A stretch of 31,145 bases of DNA from a virus: IMG/VR virus record IMGVR_UViG_3300009605_000074, positions 1 to 31,145 of that record. One strand, 5' to 3'. The stretch's first letter is position 1. Every line of letters starts with the position of its first letter. Shown here in pieces: positions 27,657 through 31,145 of the stretch. Both the position numbers and the translations under genes were made by a program. A model generated the notes under the pieces. The model searched no databases, was not told the origin of the DNA, and saw only the letters and a program-made list of their open reading frames with translations.

Positions 27657-30600
27657 TTATCTATCTCTCATAGGAACATACTTACCCGTGTTCGGGTCAA
27701 TTGTTGCCGTATCTAAATCTTGTTGCAACATTAATCTTTCTGCTGCATTTCTTGGTGTCTTTGTAACCTTACCCATACCATGTTTAATGACAAAGTTTTC
27801 AATCATTTTATTTGTAATTTCATATTCTTGTGCAATATGTTTTATGTCCATCGTCAATCCTTGAACAGTATCTTTATCTCCTATAGCTTTGGCTCTTTGT
27901 ATTTTTACTTGTAATCGTACTATATCTTTCATAGCTCGTTGTTGTCTACCTGCAACTGCTTCAGTTAGTTCTGACCTTCTTCGACCACTCTTAGACATTT
28001 CATACATAGATTCATCAACAGACTTACCGCCAAGAGCTTTGAAAATACCAGCAGGTAACATGTCCATATAAGAATCTGTTTCTCCACTCTTAAATACTTC
28101 GTTATATACATTAGATGGTCGCCCTCTATAATCGAGTGGTGCTACTCCTGCGGGTACTGTAAATAATTTCATCATCCTATCGGCACCTGGAATAAAACTT
28201 GATATACTTTCTAAGACTCTAAGAGCGTAATCATGTTCGCCATCAACATACGCTTTATCTCCCGCATTTGAAATTATCTGTTGAGAGTCAGCACTAGTAC
28301 CGCCCCAATTAAAAGCTCTCATTAGCTTACTTATTTTAATATAAGTGTCACCCATTACTACGTTCATAGCTAAATCTGCAGCCCCACTTGTAGACTTAAG
28401 AAATCCAGTACCCCTAGGGTCAAAATGACTTGACATATTTACGGCACCGGCTTGACTGAGGTCTAAACCGGCTATACTTGCAACCCCTGTTAAAGCTAAT
28501 TTTTCAAACCAACTATCTCCTGATGACCTAAGTGCATATTCTGGGTCAAGCAACTCTGGTACAGGTAATCCGCTACCTAAGTCGGGTACAATACCCCCTT
28601 CTATCATAGATGTTTTGTACAACCAGGAATAAAAGTTTAATATATCTCTAGCAAACGGTATTCCTAACCCACCTGCGATAGCACCATAACCTGCAATACT
28701 ACCTACAGCTGCTTCGTATTGACCTTTTTGTACAAGCCCTGTCATCCTTTCAAATTCTTTAACAGCAAATTTTTTGTACAAGTTATATGCTTTCAAAGTT
28801 TGGTTATTCATAAACCCAGTGTTGTTAGCTGAGTTGTATAGATGGTTAGTTTTTTCCTGGAATCTTGTTGCTAAATCTTTCTTAAAGTCACGATTAACTT
28901 GATAAGTGTAAGTGTTACCTTTTCCTGTTTTAGTAAAATATTTACCCCTACCGGATTTTGTGTATTTACGTGCAGCAGAGTTTACTATTAACTCCATAGC
29001 TGCTTCTTCTAATGGGTTTAATTGACTCATACCTCGTTCTTGTTTTATCATACTTATAATTTTAGTAGAATTGTATGTTTCTTTTTGCCAATTCAAATTA
29101 AGTTTATTTAATTTAGTAATTACGTTTGTAAATACTTCATCACTTGCAAGGTATGCTATACGTAAAGCTAATTTTCTTGGTATAATATCACCTTGACGAA
29201 ACAAAGTAGTAGCCCAATCTCCTATAGCCGCATATTGTTCACCTTTTTTACCAAGCCAACTTTTAGCTTCCCTACCTACATCTGATACATGCGTATCGGC
29301 TAACAGTAGAGCATGACCCGAGTCTAAGTTTAAGTTATTTTCTTCGTACAATTGAGCCATGTCTTCAATTTCGTCTCTGTATTTTTTAGGAAATGAATTA
29401 AATCTTTTTCGTTTTTGTGCAGTTATAGCTTTTAACTCACCTGTTTGAGCAGCAGGGTTGTTCATAGTTATGTAATCACCTACATCTCGTCTGAAATTTT
29501 GTCCGTTGTGTTTGGTAAAATGATTCATTAGATATTTACCACCGGCAGCTGGACCAACAGAAGTTACAGCCATACTAGTTTGAATTAAAGCAGCCATTGG
29601 GTTGATACCAAACTGAGTATAATAATTCATAGTGTTATTAAAATTAACTACTTTACGAAAATCAAGGGGTTCTTTTAGTTCATTTATGCCTTGTATCTTT
29701 CTAGCTCGTGTAGCTAATTCATTAATAGCTTTGTTTAACATTTTTATTGTAGGAGACGGTCTTCCTAAAGCATCATCAATTTGTGTAGTTACGGTACTTA
29801 TATAAGCTGATGCATCTTGTATACCGTCTTTTGCTAATTCTGGTTGTTTTCTTAAATGAGCTATAACAGAATCAGATTCAGCTGTAGGTTTAATCATTGC
29901 TATGTGTCTAGCTAAACGATTCATATAAATACCTAAAGCGGTAACATGATTTTGTTCGTAATCTGGACGTAAGCCTAACCTTGGTTTTGACATACTTGGA
30001 CCTGCTACAAATGCATTGTGATAAAAAGTTTTGAAATCAAAGTTCCCTTCATTTAATAATTTTTTTACTTGACTATGATTCATAGCTGTAAGCTGGTCTG
30101 TGTCATCTAATAGTAATCTTAATCGTGAAGATACTTCGGGCTGTCCTGTTGCATCTACTCGGTCAATTGGTCTACCATTTGGACGGAATGTATACACAAT
30201 GTCTTCACCCTTTTTTAACTTCATTTTTTCTACATGTAAAGACATACTGTAATGTAAATTTTCTAATGAATGTACTTCGTTGCTCTTGTCTAAATATCTA
30301 ATAGGAACTTTTTGAGCCGGTAATAATTTACCTGTTTTATCTTTTATAGAAAACATAAGAGTATAAGTTTCCTGATTGTTTAAGTTAAAGATTCTTGGAA
30401 AATAATTATCTCTTCTTTCTATTTTTTGTAAACCTGCCATACCTTCTCGCCAAGGTATCTGTTCACCTATATCATCAAATACTGTACCTTTAGCTACCTG
30501 TGCTTGTATGTCGTCAATCATTCTATTGTATTGAGCAGCATATTTCCAAGTTAAATCATAGAACTCAGTTAAAATTTCTTGTACTTCTTTTGGTAAAGCA

Positions 30601-31130
30601 TCTAGGAATTTTTGTTTAGTAGCTAAGTAATCTTCATTTTTTTCTATACCTTTTCTCATTGCATTAGTTTCTAGTTTATCTAATCCAACAATAGCATCAT
30701 CTACAAATCCTATTAAACTTTTATCACCAATAACTTTACTTCCAATTCTTTCCTCTAATGCTTTAAGTTTATCTTTAACAAAGGTTTGATAACCATTCAA
30801 ATCTGTATCTAATGGACCACCTTTCGAAGTAAGTCTTTGTAAAAATTGTAATGCATCTGATACAGATTTATTTAAGGCTACCATGTAATCTGTGCCAGAA
30901 TCCTGGAATATTTTATTTTGCCCTTTTAGGAAATAATCATATACATGTTTTTTAAGAAAACCTGGAACGTAAACATTGCCCAATTCTGGGTTTAATTCTG
31001 GTACAGGTTTGTTTGAAAAAATAGGGTTTTGTATTTTATTTGTTTGATTAATTACATTTAAGATTTGAGATTGAGTTTGGTTTTGTAACATCACCTCTTT
31101 CAACACACCTCTAAGTTCTTTCTGCCCCAT
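27657..31130 (-). CDS. Very large virion protein (internal / ejection-type, at least 1157 aa)
   Basis: A 1157-residue protein begins MGQKELRGVLKEVMLQNQTQ if the ATG at 31130 is used. The frame stays open to the window edge and no good ribosome site precedes that ATG, so it may start further right. It is mainly helical and charged, with a middle hydrophobic stretch (YTQFGINPMAALIQTSMAVT ... AAVGSIAGYGAIAGGLGIPF, then ARDILNFYSWLYKTS) that could insert into a membrane. Size and composition match internal core proteins that leave the capsid and form the DNA path in short-tailed phages. I see no lytic transglycosylase or polymerase motif. Function is inferred. Confidence 0.6.
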   Translation of the reverse strand: MGQKELRGVLKEVMLQNQTQSQILNVINQTNKIQNPIFSNKPVPELNPELGNVYVPGFLKKHVYDYFLKGQNKIFQDSGTDYMVALNKSVSDALQFLQRLTSKGGPLDTDLNGYQTFVKDKLKALEERIGSKVIGDKSLIGFVDDAIVGLDKLETNAMRKGIEKNEDYLATKQKFLDALPKEVQEILTEFYDLTWKYAAQYNRMIDDIQAQVAKGTVFDDIGEQIPWREGMAGLQKIERRDNYFPRIFNLNNQETYTLMFSIKDKTGKLLPAQKVPIRYLDKSNEVHSLENLHYSMSLHVEKMKLKKGEDIVYTFRPNGRPIDRVDATGQPEVSSRLRLLLDDTDQLTAMNHSQVKKLLNEGNFDFKTFYHNAFVAGPSMSKPRLGLRPDYEQNHVTALGIYMNRLARHIAMIKPTAESDSVIAHLRKQPELAKDGIQDASAYISTVTTQIDDALGRPSPTIKMLNKAINELATRARKIQGINELKEPLDFRKVVNFNNTMNYYTQFGINPMAALIQTSMAVTSVGPAAGGKYLMNHFTKHNGQNFRRDVGDYITMNNPAAQTGELKAITAQKRKRFNSFPKKYRDEIEDMAQLYEENNLNLDSGHALLLADTHVSDVGREAKSWLGKKGEQYAAIGDWATTLFRQGDIIPRKLALRIAYLASDEVFTNVITKLNKLNLNWQKETYNSTKIISMIKQERGMSQLNPLEEAAMELIVNSAARKYTKSGRGKYFTKTGKGNTYTYQVNRDFKKDLATRFQEKTNHLYNSANNTGFMNNQTLKAYNLYKKFAVKEFERMTGLVQKGQYEAAVGSIAGYGAIAGGLGIPFARDILNFYSWLYKTSMIEGGIVPDLGSGLPVPELLDPEYALRSSGDSWFEKLALTGVASIAGLDLSQAGAVNMSSHFDPRGTGFLKSTSGAADLAMNVVMGDTYIKISKLMRAFNWGGTSADSQQIISNAGDKAYVDGEHDYALRVLESISSFIPGADRMMKLFTVPAGVAPLDYRGRPSNVYNEVFKSGETDSYMDMLPAGIFKALGGKSVDESMYEMSKSGRRRSELTEAVAGRQQRAMKDIVRLQVKIQRAKAIGDKDTVQGLTMDIKHIAQEYEITNKMIENFVIKHGMGKVTKTPRNAAERLMLQQDLDTATIDPNTGKYVPMRDR
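28582..28597 (-). repeat. Palindromic repeat copy (in large virion protein gene)
   Basis: Minus-strand GGGGT-ATTGT-ACCCG; one arm base differs. Codons read G-G-I-V-P-D, the common frame. Loop ATTGT begins with A as in other sense-orientated copies. Confidence 0.65.
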
Positions 31131-31145
31131 AGCCCTGTATACTAA

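Noticed and set aside
27683-27698. ACCCG-TGTT-CGGGT near the end of the large virion gene
   Set aside because: The arms are in the opposite order (ACCCG first) to the repeat family, so it is not counted as a copy.

Overview
The window looks like most of the genome of a lytic, short-tailed (podovirus-like) phage of a Gram-negative, probably marine, bacterium. The evidence is a portal / scaffold / N4-gp56-type capsid / terminase block, a family-A DNA polymerase with its own primase and helicase, a lipoprotein with a lipobox, and Sec signal peptides. I see no integrase, repressor-like lysogeny gene, phage RNA polymerase, tRNA, IS element or CRISPR array. Host and taxon are inference; the sequence names neither.

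Layout. (1) Bases 1-9618, minus strand: late genes read right to left. They are a sigma-region-2-like small protein, a terminase small subunit candidate, small virion-type proteins, a probable overlapping spanin pair, terminase large subunit, portal, scaffold, capsid, head/tail proteins, and a tail fibre cut by the left edge. One good sigma70-type promoter (9638-9666) drives them. (2) 9667-11243: a non-coding, G-tract-rich stretch, one unrecognised minus-strand gene, and a divergent control region with an 18-bp direct repeat. (3) 11244-22842, plus strand: the early/replication operon. It starts with a long structured leader of about 414 nt, then many small unknown genes, helicase, three PD-(D/E)XK nucleases, primase, DNA polymerase and two unknown genes. 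(4) 22843-22924: convergent junction with inverted repeats. (5) 22925-31130, minus strand: a second late block with small membrane proteins, two secreted proteins, a P5-like structural protein or hydrolase, an HExxH peptidase and a very large virion protein that reaches the right edge. If the molecule is circular or permuted, blocks 1 and 5 would be one late operon.

The most unusual content is RNA-level structure. A short palindrome, consensus TCGGGT-ANNNN-ACCCGA, occurs about 18 times on both strands. Its loop is orientated with transcription. It lies between a stop codon and the next Shine-Dalgarno site at several junctions, and inside genes it mostly sits in one reading frame, where it encodes (S/A/P)GT(T/A/V)(P/T)(E/D). 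In the early leader it punctuates two tandem 87-nt RNA modules whose stems differ by compensatory base changes. A second, unrelated structured RNA of about 111 nt (13390-13500) precedes a 27-residue membrane protein. No phage polymerase is visible, and four promoters of host sigma70 type are, so early expression probably depends on host RNA polymerase plus these RNA elements. This regulatory RNA layer is my main candidate for an undescribed system.
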